Part shown: positions 1-11,132 of the stretch, one piece after another | Layout: each line of letters opens with the position of its first letter | Position numbering within the stretch: position 1 is the stretch's first letter | Notes under the pieces: generated by a model | What the model was told of the DNA's origin: nothing | What the model saw: only the letters and a program-made list of their open reading frames with translations | The model's database searches: none | Translations under genes and position numbers: made by a program | Source: Orientallactaga sibirica | Lineage: Eukaryota; Chordata; Mammalia; Rodentia; Dipodidae | Direction: 5' to 3' | Assembly: GCA_036365145.1 (NCBI GenBank) | Contig: JAEOAD010000982.1 | Span: 8,148,001 to 8,212,000 of the forward strand | Length of the DNA: 64,000 bases

Positions 1-57
1 TAACTCAATAGCAAAACAAGCTCCTCCCAAACCAAATAATCTTTTTAAAAAAATAAG

Positions 58-280
58 GTGACATGGGAAGATGGTTCGGAAGTTAAAGGCACTTGCTTTG
101 CTGCTAGTCATAGGGTTCAATTCTCTAGTACCCCATCAACCAAGATGGTGGCACATGTCTATAGTTTATAGTGGCAAGAGGCCCTGGTGAGATCATTCAT
201 ATTCTCATTCTCTCTCCTGTCTCTCTCTCTCTCTCTTTCTCTCTCATAGATAGGTAGATAGAGAGACATATTTTAAAAAT
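58..280 (+). mobile_element. B2-like (tRNA-derived) SINE
   Basis: Family pattern used throughout: ggctggagagatggcttagc head with Pol III A box, ggttcaattccccagtaccc B box region, agatgcacaaggtggcgcat, gcatctggagttcgtttgca, ggccctggcgtgcccattct, CT repeat, then aaataaataaa. This copy is diverged in the head. Confidence 0.85.
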
Positions 281-1010
281 ACACTATAGACCTAGTAGAC
301 ATTTTTGAAAAGAAGACATCCAAATGACCAGTATGTATATGAAAAACTGCTCAGCATCACTACTCACCAGGAAACGGCAATTAAAAATCACAACGAAAGC
401 CAGGCGTGGTGGCGCACGCCTTTAATCCCAGCACTCGTGAGGCAGAGGTAGGAGGATCGCCAAGAGTTCGAGGCTACCCTGAGACTACATAGTTAATTCC
501 AGGTCAGCCTGGGCCAGAGTGAGACCCTACCTCAAAAAACAAACAAAAAATCACAATGAAATATCACCTCACTCTAGTAAAAATGGCTGTCATCAAAAGG
601 ACAAAAGACACCAAATATTGGAGAGAATGTGAAGAAAAAGGAAACCTTGCACTCTCCTGGTGGGAATATACATTAGTACATGAATCATGGGAAACAGCAT
701 GGAAGCTTAAAAATAGATCTAACACATGATCTAGTCAGAGACATCTGCACTCCCATTTAATGCAACACTGTTCACAATGACAAAGATAAAGAAATGATTT
801 AAGTTTCCAGGAATAGATGAACAAATAAGGAAATGTAGTACAATAATGAAATGGTATCTGGCCACTAAAGGAAGAAGTTCTGTAATTTGAGTCAACATTG
901 AGGGAACTACAGGGCATGTTAAGTGAAATAAGCAAGGCACAGGAAGACAAATACCTTTAAATCTCACACATGTGGAATTTCAAAAAGTGGATTTCATGAG
1001 GGAAAAGAAA
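281..1010 (+). mobile_element. old L1 ORF2/3' fragment
   Basis: tttgaaaagaagacatccaa, caatgaaatatcacctcac and ctcctggtgggaatatac are L1 ORF2 C-terminal signatures with many decayed bases; split by a B1-like SINE at 399. Confidence 0.7.
399..545 (+). mobile_element. B1-like (7SL-derived) SINE inside old L1
   Basis: Family pattern used throughout: gccgggcgtggtggcgcacg head, agcactcggg, gaggccaccctgagactaca, tagtgaattccaggtcagcc, gtgagaccctacctc and an A-rich tail. Here flanked by aaaaatcacaacgaaa / aaaaatcacaatgaaa (383-398; 546-561). Confidence 0.93.
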
Positions 1011-1282
1011 GTATCACCAAATAATAATGTTAAAATCCTCTTCAAATAACATTATCTAAAGGCCTCGGTTTTACACATATTTAAACTATACTGAGCTGTC
1101 AGTCACCAGAATTCGGGAAAGAATGGTGTATTAGAATAAACCATTCAGCTTGGTGGCTTTTCAAAGCTTTCAGGATGAAATTCTAATTCTGGTTTAACCT
1201 GATATCTTTTAAGGAAAAGCCTCTAGTTGTATGAAAACACCATAATAAAATCCTAATTCTGTGTAAGCTAACAAAACTTCTT

Positions 1283-1489
1283 AAATATTTTATATATTTT
1301 TTATTTGAGAGAGTAAGGGAGAGACAGAGGCAGATAGAGAATAGTTGCATCACCTTCCAGCCACTGCAGATGAACTCAAGAAGCATGTGCCACTTTGTGC
1401 ATCTGGCTTATGTGGGTCCTGGGAAATTGAACCTGGGTCCTTTGGCTTTGCAGGCAAGCACCTCAACCACTAAGCCATTTCTCCAGCCC
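1283..1489 (-). mobile_element. B2-like SINE
   Basis: Full-length reverse copy, ending aagccatttctccagccc. Confidence 0.92.
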
Positions 1490-1794
1490 ACTAATAAAAT
1501 TTTTAATTAAAAAGGAAAAGCTCTTTAGATCATATCCACTTATTTGTACTTCTTCAACTTAACCATCACATACATTTCCTTCTTTCTGTTCAAACTTTGC
1601 TTCAAGCATTTATTCTTTTTTCAACCATTTATTAAGATATCTTTTTTCAACCTCATACTATATGATAGGCACTCTGCTAAAAAAGCACTGAGAACATGCA
1701 GAAAACAGCATAAGGGTGTTTTTTTTTTTTCCGCATAGGGATAACATTGTGAAAGGAAAACATACAGTTAAGTAAATAAGTAACAAAAGAAGAA

Positions 1795-1882
1795 GATGGG
1801 CTTGGTGTGTGGTTCACTAGAAGCCAGAATGCTTGTTTAGTGTGCCTGGGTCCCTGGACTCTATCTCTAGTTCCCCAGGTAA
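1795..1882 (+). mobile_element. ID-like SINE, diverged
   Basis: gggcttggtgtgtggttcac...tgcctgggtccctggactct resembles the tRNA-Ala-derived ID core; no clean tail. Confidence 0.45.
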
Positions 1883-2216
1883 CTGTTTATATGAGGAAAA
1901 ATAAAATGGTGCAACTTGATAGTGTCTATTTGGGTAGAAGAGTACACAAGGAGGTGACACTTAGCTCTAGTGAAATGACAATAAACTAGCTCAGTTAGTT
2001 CATTCCTCTTTTGCCTTCAAACCCCTCCTTTGCGAAGCAAGGTAGTCCCTCCCCCTCACATTGTTTTGCAACTCCAGCAAAGCATTTTTCCTAAGTACCC
2101 CAGGGCTTATCATTGGCCATGTGGCCTCACTTCCTAAGCCACACAGCAAATAAACATGTGAAAAACTGTGCCTTCAATAACTAGCAGAAAGGTTTTCCAA
2201 AGGAAAAGATAAGTTA

Positions 2217-2390
2217 GCCGGGCGTGGTGGTGCACGCCTTTAATCCCAGCACTGAGGAGGCAGAGGTAGGAGGATCACTGAGAGTTCGAGGCCGCCCTGA
2301 GACTACATAGTTAATTCCAGGTCAGCCTGGGCTAGAGTGAGACCCTACCTTGAAAAACCAAAAAATTAAAAAAAAAAAAAAAAAAAAAAG
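2217..2390 (+). mobile_element. B1-like SINE
   Basis: Near-consensus copy with a long poly(A) tail; flanked by aaaagataagtta / aaaagtaagtta. Confidence 0.93.
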
Positions 2391-2434
2391 TAAGTTAGAC
2401 ACACAAGTATTTTGGGTGTGTGTGTGTGTTTTAA

Positions 2435-2672
2435 TTTTTTTTTTTTTTGGAGGCACTTTAGTACAGCTTGCCCTGAAACTCACACAGTGATCTTCCTGCC
2501 TCAGCCTTTCAAGAGCTGTGGGTTTCTTTGTTGTTGTTGTTGCTTTTGAGATGGTCTCACTTTGTAGCCCACACTTACCTGGAACTCACTCTCGGGCCTA
2601 GGCATCATGGTAATCCTTCTGCTTCAGCCTCCCAATGTTGGAGTTATAGGCGTGGGGTCACCACACCAAGAT
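2435..2672 (-). mobile_element. two old B1-like SINEs, head to tail
   Basis: A decayed copy at 2,435-2,522 (tgccctgaaactcacacagt) interrupted or followed by another at 2,526-2,672 with a GTT tract. Confidence 0.65.
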
Positions 2673-2679
2673 GATATCT

Positions 2680-3910
2680 AGCTATTCCATGAAGGAATGA
2701 GGCAAGGGACATACTCGGCAAACAAAGGAGATATGAAAATGTAGTTCTAATGAAAAACATTGCAGAAAGTAAAATAGCACTTAGTTAAAAGGATCAACTA
2801 CCTACATTTTTAAATGAATGACTTGTTTTTGTGTATTGTTCTCTAAAAGGATTCCTTAATGATAGAGAGCACACCCTATATTCCTACTAGAAGGTGGGCT
2901 CTGTATAATTGCTGACCATTTCCTTCTTTCCTTTGTCCAAAGTGCCCAGCAAGACTTACATCAGGTACTTTAACAAAAGTCTACTTAATGCATTGATTTG
3001 AAGTTTTAAAACTCATTCTTGTGGTATCTCTTGAACTAGACCTAACAATGGATCTCTTTACATCAACAAAATAATTCAAATGGCATGGAGGATGAAGCCA
3101 TATGAATTTCAAAACTATATGCTTCAGAAACATTTGAGTGGGCTAACTACTTCAAGAAATTTAAGAGCCAGAGATACAGAACTATCAAAATAGATTATGA
3201 GAAATTATACATTACTTAATCAAACACAGAAGAAAAATTATATTTAATACTCTGTTTACATTGACTAAAACAAGTTGTTAAGATTATAGTACTAAGTACA
3301 TAGAATGCGTATGTAAATGGGACTTGAGTCCACATTTCAAATGAATGAAAAAAATTTAAATGTTATTCTACTAGCTCTATTCAAATAAATGGAAGCCAAG
3401 TAGAAATGATCACAAATGATTAAGAAAACATACCACATATTAATGTACATATAATCAGAAATACTTTGTTAAGTTTTCTATTGGGCTCTGAACAATCAAA
3501 CAAAACTACACAAATTTCTAACAAAAATCTTGCTTCCTCCTTATAACAACCAACCAAAAATTCTGTTTATTAGAGGGCTATACTCCAAACAGTTGAAAAA
3601 TGTAAGCTATGTACCAAGTTCTTTTTCAAACTCCTGCTGCCAAGTCGATTTACATGGTTTCCTAACGACAGAAACCAAAACTTTCTCCTCGGAAACATTC
3701 TTTAGTAATATTCAATTGTGTGAGGCACCATAGGAGCTAGGTAGTATCCTCTGCTAGGTAGACAGACAGGGAAAAAAAAAGAGTCCTAAGTTAACAGCTC
3801 TGTTGTTTTTTTAAAACTGGTATGTCTCATGATGGCAATCTAAATGATGGAGAGGCCAACTCACTTCCTGGTTCTTCCTAGCAGGCTCACTTGGTAGGCT
3901 TTCTGGAACC
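2680..3910. other. intron without identifiable features
   Basis: AT-rich unique sequence. The 67-codon frame at 3,530 shows no family resemblance and no splice context. Confidence 0.7.
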
Positions 3911-6900
3911 TGCTTAGTATTGACAGAGAATAGGAACAAGGTAGCTTTTTTAATAGCCAGTGACAGAGGCCCAAGGAGAACATTAATGTCACCTTGCTTC
4001 CCCTGGCAGGACTAAAACCAACATCTGATTCACTCTCATCCCAGATGGCTGCAAGCAACACCCCTCAGAAGAGCTTCCTGCCCCTCTCTCTACTTAGCAC
4101 ATCTGTGGGCTGGCCCTTCCTCAGCCAGCCTCTTGAGACCACCAGTCAATCAGGTCTCTCCCTTCCACACCTGAATCTGAATTTGAGGCTCATCCAATTT
4201 GGATGTTTGATCCACAGATGGGCTTGGTTCCTTGCCTCTTGTGTGTTGTTTGCTCCAGGCCCTTTTGGTAACCTCTTGGCTGTTTCCCTCTGTGAGGGGA
4301 AGGTGGGTTATGCTCAGTCCCCTCTCCCCCTTCTCAGCCTGGCTGAGAAAGGAGAGGATCTTTTTTTTGGAGGTAAGCTTGTAATCCATTTTAGTATCAT
4401 AACCTTCAAAAAGGCTCAAAACTAACATAACAGGTTGCAGACACTCTTGTCATCTGGTGTGAAGATAGTTCTATAATCATGAATGGTGTAACATCTTTTC
4501 AAACAGGTTGGGGTAACACTTAAGAGACATTTGTTAGCAACCAAAAATTTTTTTCTTATTTTTATTAGATACGGACATATTTAGTACGTAAACCACACAT
4601 GTTGGTACCATCCTTTCCCTCCTCCCTGCCCCTTTTCTGAAGAGGCCTACCTCATTGAGGATGCAGGTCAACCCAATGGCGATTGTGGGTCTTGCATTAT
4701 GGGGGCGGGGGGAGAGGGAATGTCTGCGCAAAATGGCCCAATTTGTGGCTCTAACAATCTTTCAGCCCCCTCTTCCTCAAAATTCCCTCAGTCATGCTGG
4801 GAACATTTTAAATCTACTTCAGTGATGGGCATGTAGGAGCCTCTGGATCTCTGGTTTGGTAGGAGTTGAGTGTCTATCTCCATCACTCTTGCTCATTTCC
4901 CCAATTCCTCTGTGGCTTCAGCTGGGGTGGAGGTGGAGTACACTGGGTCATTTATCTCCTCAACCAATGGGATCTCATGAAGCTAAAAAGCTTTTGCACA
5001 GACAAACATACCATAAGCAGAGCCAATAGATTACCCACTGAATGGGAGAAAATCTTTGCCAGCTATGCCACTGACAGAAACCTAATATCTAGAATCTACA
5101 AAGAACTCAAAAAACCAAACAATAAAAAAAATCAAACAACACACTCAAAAAGTGGGGCAGAGAACTAAATAAGGAGTTCTCAGGGGAAGAATTACAAATG
5201 GCTAAACACACACTTAAGAAAATGTTCGACATTTCTAATCATTAGGGAAAGGCAAATTAAAACAACTATGAGATTCCACCTTACCCTAGTAAGCACAGCA
5301 AACATTAAAAAAATCAAATGAAAACAAATGTTGGCAAGGCTGTGGAGAAATAGGAACACTCATTCACTCTTGGTGGGAATGTAAGCTGGTACAACCATTG
5401 TGGAAATCAATATGGAGACTCCTGAAAGGATGAATATAGTTACCAACAGACCCTGTTTTTCCCTTGCTGGGCATTTACCCTAAAAGCTCCACTTCTCAGT
5501 TCAGAGATATTTGCTCAACCATGTTTACAGCTGCCCAATTCATATTAGCTAAAAACTGGAATCAACCCAGGTGTCCATCATTGGATGAATGGATAACCAA
5601 GATGTGGTATATCTACACGATGGAATTCTACTCAGCAGTAAGAAAAAACGACACAATGAAATTTGTAGAAAAATGTTTGAACTTGGAACAGATCATTCTA
5701 AGTGAACTCACACAATCACAGAAAGACAACCATCGCATAATCTCACTCATCTGCAGTTCCTAACCTGGATCAGCCCAAGTTGCTGACATAACTTGAGGCT
5801 TGGACAATAGGGAGGGTAGGGCTAGGGGGGAGGGAAAAGGTGGTGGGGGACACAAAACTGAACCCAAATTGAACTGGTACCATAGAATCCTATATCCTGG
5901 AAGTCAGACTAAAAGGTGGAACCCTCAAGAGGACCTTAGGGGGAGCACCTGAATCAAAGGGCCCTGGAGAGGGTGAGACGAAACCTAACCTCAAATTTCT
6001 CCTTTTTCTCTTTCTTCTCTGTATTTTTCTTTTATCTTTTCCCTTGGCACTGGCCTGTAATTCCCTGTACCAGGATGTGGTCTATATCCACAATGAGCTG
6101 TTGATGAGAGAGACCTACTAGATCTCCCAAAACAAACAAGAGAGACTTCTGTCAGAGCACTTGATTACCCACCAGAGGTTAATGGCAAGACCCTACTGCT
6201 GAAGACACCAAATGCTGTTGGCACAGACCATGGAGAGACCTGGTTAGAATCTGGAGGAAAGCCAGTCCCCAGACAATTAGCCCATCTAGTGCTGGAAGGC
6301 ACTACATGAGCTTCCAGGAGGCAAGTGGCCAACATCTGTCCGAGCAACTCAAAGTCTAAACGACTCAGAAGCAAACAACCTGACATGATGCTCACACAAG
6401 AGCAATAGTGGCACACAGCCATGGTGGGTAACCAACTGCTCTTAGATTGCCTAACAGATCCACTCAGTGGAAAGGAAACATATCTGGAACTTGGCAACAA
6501 GTCAGAATCACATCCAGATAATGATTTTGCTTTCCATTGTCAAGCTCCCACTAACCTTAGACTATAAGAGGGTCTATACCCTTTCAATCCTCTCTAAATT
6601 AATAATGGTTATCCCATTTAACCAGTGCTGAGTTCACTCTCCATTGGAGATTCTGCTTCACTTTTTTGGGAGAAGATCTCTTTTTATCTGGGCACTTTCC
6701 TGCCCTTGTTTTGGGGGCTTTCTTGCTTTGCTTTCCAAGCTCGCATGCATGAGTGCGTGCCCAGACTTTTTCCTATGACTTTTCTCTATGTGAGGAAGAA
6801 TTTTACTGTTTTACCTCAAGCTGGGCTGGGAAGGAGAGAACTTCTTTTGTCTTGGGATTCCCTGCTAGCCTTCCCCCTGGATCATAACTCTCCCTAAAAT

Positions 6901-7034
6901 AAACCTTATAATTCATAATTTACCGTTCTCCGAGTCTGCATTTTCAATTATTTGTTTTCTTGGATAAGGACCTAAGGTTTTGGTCCACAGGCCTGGGATC
7001 CCTCCCTAGACTTTAAAAATAGTGCATCAATACA
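3911..7034 (+). repeat. LTR element (ERV1-like) interrupted by an L1-containing insertion
   Basis: 3,911-4,367 aligns by eye with the left half of the LTR at 29,570, and 6,670-7,034 with its right half, including ctctccctaaaataaacc and the end gcatcaataca. The break is flanked by gagaggatctttttt and gagaagatctctttt, a plausible diverged target duplication. Family assignment is tentative. Confidence 0.6.
4368..6665 (+). mobile_element. L1 (LINE-1) 3' part with adjacent inverted L1 tail
   Basis: ORF2 C-terminal sequence starts near 4,966 ([20 protein letters not shown]) and continues in pieces to TAA at 5,761-5,763 (LGIYPKSSTSQF..., IYTMEFYSAVRKND). A long 3' UTR with G-rich and pyrimidine-rich stretches (5,810-6,060) follows to about 6,610. 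Reverse transcriptase and endonuclease regions are missing; frameshifts split the remainder. From about 4,540 to 4,965 the sequence reads better on the minus strand, as an L1 3' UTR ending in a poly(A) tail (poly-T near 4,549). Confidence 0.75.
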
Positions 7035-7362
7035 AGATGCATTGTGGAGATGACCAATTAGGACATGGGGGTGGCATTCCTCCACCAATAAAAAAGGTTC
7101 AGCTCTCTTGGGGAGGTAAAGGCAGCTGTGAACAATGACAGACGGCCTCTAGTAAGGTGGAAGGGGAGGACGAACATCTGAATTTGTCTTCTATCTCCAC
7201 AAGCATGCCATGAAACGTGAACACCCATACTCACACCATACACATGAAAAGACATACACATATCATAAAAATAAATTGATAGTAAGGTTCCAAATTTATT
7301 TAATTAGACATTCTGCCCCAGCAAGTACCAGAGAAAAGAATTAATGAATTTAAAGTTAGAAC

Positions 7363-7508
7363 AGCCAGGTGTGGTGGTGCACGCCTTTTATCCCAACACT
7401 CAGGAGGCAAAGGTAGGATGATCACCATGAGTTCAAGGCCACCCTGAGACTAAATAGTAAATTCCAGGTCAGCCTGAGCTAGAATGAGACTCTACCTCAA
7501 AAAAAAAG
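7363..7508 (+). mobile_element. B1-like SINE
   Basis: Full-length, mildly diverged (cacgccttttatcccaacac). Confidence 0.92.
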
Positions 7509-7591
7509 TTAGAATAGAAATTATCCAACCCTAATAACAGAGGGGAAATAGGGTAAAAGAAAATGAACAAGGACATGTGAAACTATAACCT

Positions 7592-7826
7592 ATCTTTTTT
7601 TTTTGGAGAGAGACAGAGATAGAGACAGACAGAGAATGGGTGTACCAGCAGTCTCTCAGCCGTTGTGAAAAAACTCCAGATGCATGCGCTCCCTTGTGGG
7701 CAAGTGCGGCATTGCATGCTTGCATCACTTTTTGCGTCTGGCTAAACATGGGACCTGCAGAATCAAACGGGCATTCTTGGGCTTAGCAGGCAGGCACCTG
7801 AACCACTAAGCCATCTCTCCAGCCCA
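7592..7826 (-). mobile_element. B2-like SINE, long subfamily with CTCF-like core (one mismatch)
   Basis: Has the extra middle block (gcaagtgcggcattgcatgc) absent from ordinary copies. CTCF-like 14-mer at 7,686-7,699 (minus) reads ccacaagggagcgc. Confidence 0.9.
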
Positions 7827-7849
7827 CTATTACCTATCTTGAAATACCT

Positions 7850-8609
7850 TAACTTTAGGTCACTAGATTCCCAGAAAGAGACAGAGCAGACATGAAAAAA
7901 ATAATTGAAGAAAAATAGTGACTAAAAGCTCTTCAAATTTAGCAAAAAGCAAGCATACAGGTTCAAAAAGCTAAGCAAATTCCAAGCAGAATAAACCCAA
8001 AGAAATCCTTGCCAAAATAAATATAGTCAAAACTTCTTTTTTTAAAAAATATTTTTATTTATCGGGTGGGGGGAGAGAATGGGCATGCCAAAGCCTTCTG
8101 CCACTGCAAACAAACTCCAGACACATGTGCCACCATGAGCATCTTGCCTATGTGGGTTATGGGAAGTTAAACCTAGATCCTTAGGCTTTGAAGGCAAGTG
8201 CCTTAACCGCTAAGCCATCTCTCCAGCCCCATATAGTCAAAACTTCTGAAAACTGAGAAACAACATCCTACCTATAGGAAAAAAAGTCCATTTGAATGAT
8301 AGTGCCAGTTTAATCATAGACTACAGAGACCAAAAGGAAGTGGCAGGACAATTTTCAAGTATTGAAAAAAAGAACTGTCAACCAAGAAGATATCCTGCAG
8401 AAAAGAAAAGAACATAAAAACATTCTCAGAGGAACAAAAATTAACAGAAGACTCTACTAGTATCTGTTGGCAGTTAATGGTTGCTGAGAGAGGACATAAT
8501 TTTCTTCAGTGTCCACTGTTAAGTTGTCCCTTTTGCAGTAAATACCCTTCATCCATGTTCACACAAGCATCCCTAATTAGACTCAGTGGGACATGCACAC
8601 ATGCACATG

Positions 8610-8620
<11 letters not shown>
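7850..8620 (+). mobile_element. old L1/HAL1-like fragment, tentative
   Basis: aagatatcctgcagaaaag and cattctcagaggaacaaaaa resemble an internal LINE-1-type region; split by a SINE at 8,038. Ends in a CA microsatellite. Confidence 0.4.
8038..8229 (-). mobile_element. B2-like SINE
   Basis: Flanked by atatagtcaaaacttct (8,021-8,037; 8,230-8,246), perfect. Confidence 0.93.

Positions 8621-8640
<20 letters not shown>
8612..8640. repeat. (CA)n microsatellite
   Basis: About 14 units, preceded by imperfect CA-rich sequence. Confidence 0.95.
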
Positions 8641-8644
<4 letters not shown>

Positions 8645-8747
8645 AAAGACATGAAAGTAGGGGAGGGACTAATTGGAAAGCAGAAGTTCAGCAGTAAATG
8701 GGAGGAAGAGAAGATAATGGAGTTCACCCTCCATTATGAACAATAAT

Positions 8748-8899
8748 TTTTTTGGCTTTTCTATGTAGAGTCTCGCTGTAGCCCAGGATGATCTGGAATT
8801 CATTATGTAGTCTCAGGGTGACCTCCAACTCATAGTGATCCCCCTACTTCTGCCTCCAGAATGTTGGGATTAAAAGCATACACCACTACGCCCAGCTAA
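8748..8899 (-). mobile_element. B1-like SINE
   Basis: Reverse copy, moderately diverged; adjoining aataattttttt / aataatatttttt may be its target duplication. Confidence 0.9.
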
Positions 8900-8956
8900 T
8901 AATATTTTTTTAAAGAATACAATATAAACTGATATATTCAAAACAATATAAATTGA

Positions 8957-9118
8957 GGGCTGGAGAGATGGCTTCAAGGTTAAGGGGCTTGCCTGTGAAG
9001 CCTAAGGACCCAGATTCAATTCCCCAGTGGCTTCAGGCCCTAGCACACCCATTCTCTTTCTGCCCCTCACCCTTAAATAGGTAAATAAATAAATATATAA
9101 AACTTTAAAAAATTTTTT
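8957..9118 (+). mobile_element. B2-like SINE with internal deletion
   Basis: Head and tail joined without the agatgcacaa...gcagtgg middle block. Confidence 0.85.
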
Positions 9119-9145
9119 AAAAATTCAAGAGAGTAAAGACAGACT

Positions 9146-9296
9146 TTTTTTTTTTTTTGAGGTAGGGTCTCACTCTGGCCCAGGCTGACCTGGAATTCAC
9201 TATGTAGTCTCAGGGTGGCCTCAAACTCACAGCAATTCTCCTACCTCTGCCTCCCAAATGCTGGGATTAAAGGCGTGTGCCACCATGCCCGACTTA
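9146..9296 (-). mobile_element. B1-like SINE
   Basis: Reverse copy; flanked by aagacagacttt / aagactgacttt. Confidence 0.93.
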
Positions 9297-9562
9297 AGAC
9301 TGACTTTTCAACAATGGTGGTGGAACAAATGGACACCTGTAGGAGGTAAGGCCTGTAGCTAATTTCTTTTACAAAAAAAGAAAAAAGAAAAAGAAAAATA
9401 ACTCAAAATGGAGCATAGACTTAAAAACAACCAAGGGAGAAACTTTTTAGGATACAGGGCTGGGCAGTTCTTATACTTGACAGCAAAAGCTCAATGTGTG
9501 AAAGACTAAAACAATGTGCTTAGCAAAACTTTTGCTATGGAAGATCCTGCTAAAAGGGTGAA

Positions 9563-9597
9563 AACAAGACAAAACAAAACAAAACAAAACAAAACAA
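9563..9597. repeat. (AAAAC)n microsatellite
   Basis: Six to seven units. Confidence 0.95.
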
Positions 9598-9652
9598 GAA
9601 GCTGAGAGAAACTATTGTGAAACATACCAAAGAACTTAAAATACAAAGATTT

Positions 9653-9925
9653 TTGGGTGGGAGAGACGGTTCAGTGGTTAAAGGCATTTGCTCTCAGCAC
9701 CCATGTAAAAGGTTAAAGTGGCAAGCAAGTTTGTAATTAATCCTAATGCAATTATGGTATTGCAGGCCAGTGGCAAACAAGAAAGATCCTGTGTCAAACA
9801 AGGTAAAAGGAGAGGACAGATACCTTGAGGTTGTCCTCTGATGTCCACATGCACACTATGGCACATGCATGCCCATATACATACAAACATACACACACAC
9901 ACACAAAGAAATAATTTAAACTCAA
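9653..9925 (+). mobile_element. B4-like composite SINE
   Basis: tRNA-type head (gagacggttcagtggttaaa) followed by a B1-derived body (gtaattaatcctaatgcaat) and a CA-rich end. Confidence 0.6.
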
Positions 9926-10012
9926 CATTATGATAAAACAAATTAAAATGAAAGACCACCAGGTGTGGAGTCTAGTTGGAGTATCTCACCAACTGAGAGT
10001 CAAGAATTCCAG

Positions 10013-10172
10013 CACTGTGGGGAGTGGTGGCACATTCCTTTAGTCCCAGCACTGGGAGGCAGATGTAGGAGGGTCATAGTGAGTTCAAGGCCATCCTGAA
10101 ACTACATAGTGAATTCCAGGCCAACCTGGGCCAGAGTGAGACCCTACCTCAAAGAAAGAAAAGAAAATAGAA
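10013..10172 (+). mobile_element. B1-like SINE
   Basis: ggggagtggtggcacattcc head, complete body, GA-rich tail. Confidence 0.88.
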
Positions 10173-10296
10173 AAAGAACCCCAAAATCCAAGAGAAAGGC
10201 TCAAATGTGAACAGTGTTTTTATATTATTTTTAAATCTAGGTTCATGAGTTGAAATTGCATCTACTTATTTGTATGCATAATAAATCACTATTTTA

Positions 10297-10514
10297 TAGA
10301 AGTAAAAGATGATGACATCAAATTAAAAGAGACTAATGGAGAGAGGAAGGGGATATGATGGGGAGTGGAGTTCTAAAGGGGAATGGGGGAGGGGAGGGAA
10401 ATACCATGCACTTCTTGTATGTAAGCATATTTTGTTGTCAATAATAAAAAAAAAGATTATTTGATAAAAAATATAAATAAATAAATAAAATTTTAATAAA
10501 AAATAATAATAAAA
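10297..10514 (+). mobile_element. very short L1 3'-end insertion
   Basis: Only the final ~150 bases of L1 3' UTR (gaggggagggaaataccatg, ttgtcaataataaaa). Target duplication ataaatcactatttta is perfect at 10,281-10,296 and 10,515-10,530. Confidence 0.85.
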
Positions 10515-10689
10515 ATAAATCACTATTTTACATGCTCTGCATATAGGGGAATATGAAAGGAAAAAAGGCTTTATACATCTTTGAGTAAGCCACATTATTT
10601 ATTTAATTTGTTTATTTTAATTTGAGATTAAACCCAGGGCCTTTATTATTTTCAATGATTATAGTCTCCAGTCAAAACTTTATTTATTT

Positions 10690-10919
10690 ATTTTTTATTT
10701 ATTTATTTATTTAAATTATTTATTTGAGAGTGACAGACAGTCAAAGAGGCAGATAGAGAATGGGCGCGCCAGGGCCTCCAGCCACTGCAAAGGAACTCCA
10801 GATGCACACGCCCCCTCATGCATCTTGCTAACATGGGTCCTGGGGAATCGAACCTGAACTGGTAGGGACCTTAGGCTTCACAGGCAAGCGCTTAACCGCT
10901 AAGCCATCTCTCCAGCCCA
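10690..10919 (-). mobile_element. B2-like SINE
   Basis: Includes a 13-base insert (aactggtagggac) near 10,858; long TTTA-rich head. Confidence 0.9.
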
Positions 10920-11132
10920 CCAGTCAAAACCTTAAACACCAACACACACTTTAGCCATTAGTCTCTCCTTGCCTCCTGTCCCAGAAATCGCCAAGGATCC
11001 CTAATAGTCTAATATCTTTGTATCTGCAAGATATCCCAACTGCGGTTACTAAGTATCTGTGCTGTTCACAGGTACACTTTCTACTGCACCTTCCTCTTCT
11101 TTAGCAATGGAGCAAAACCAAGTGTATTTCTC

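Noticed and set aside
3994..4425. 143-codon plus-strand frame
   Set aside because: Lies in a sequence block shared with the LTR at 29,570; no domain and not kept open in the sibling copy.
6165..6897. 111-codon minus and 90-codon plus frames
   Set aside because: Fall in the L1 3' UTR and the right half of an LTR.
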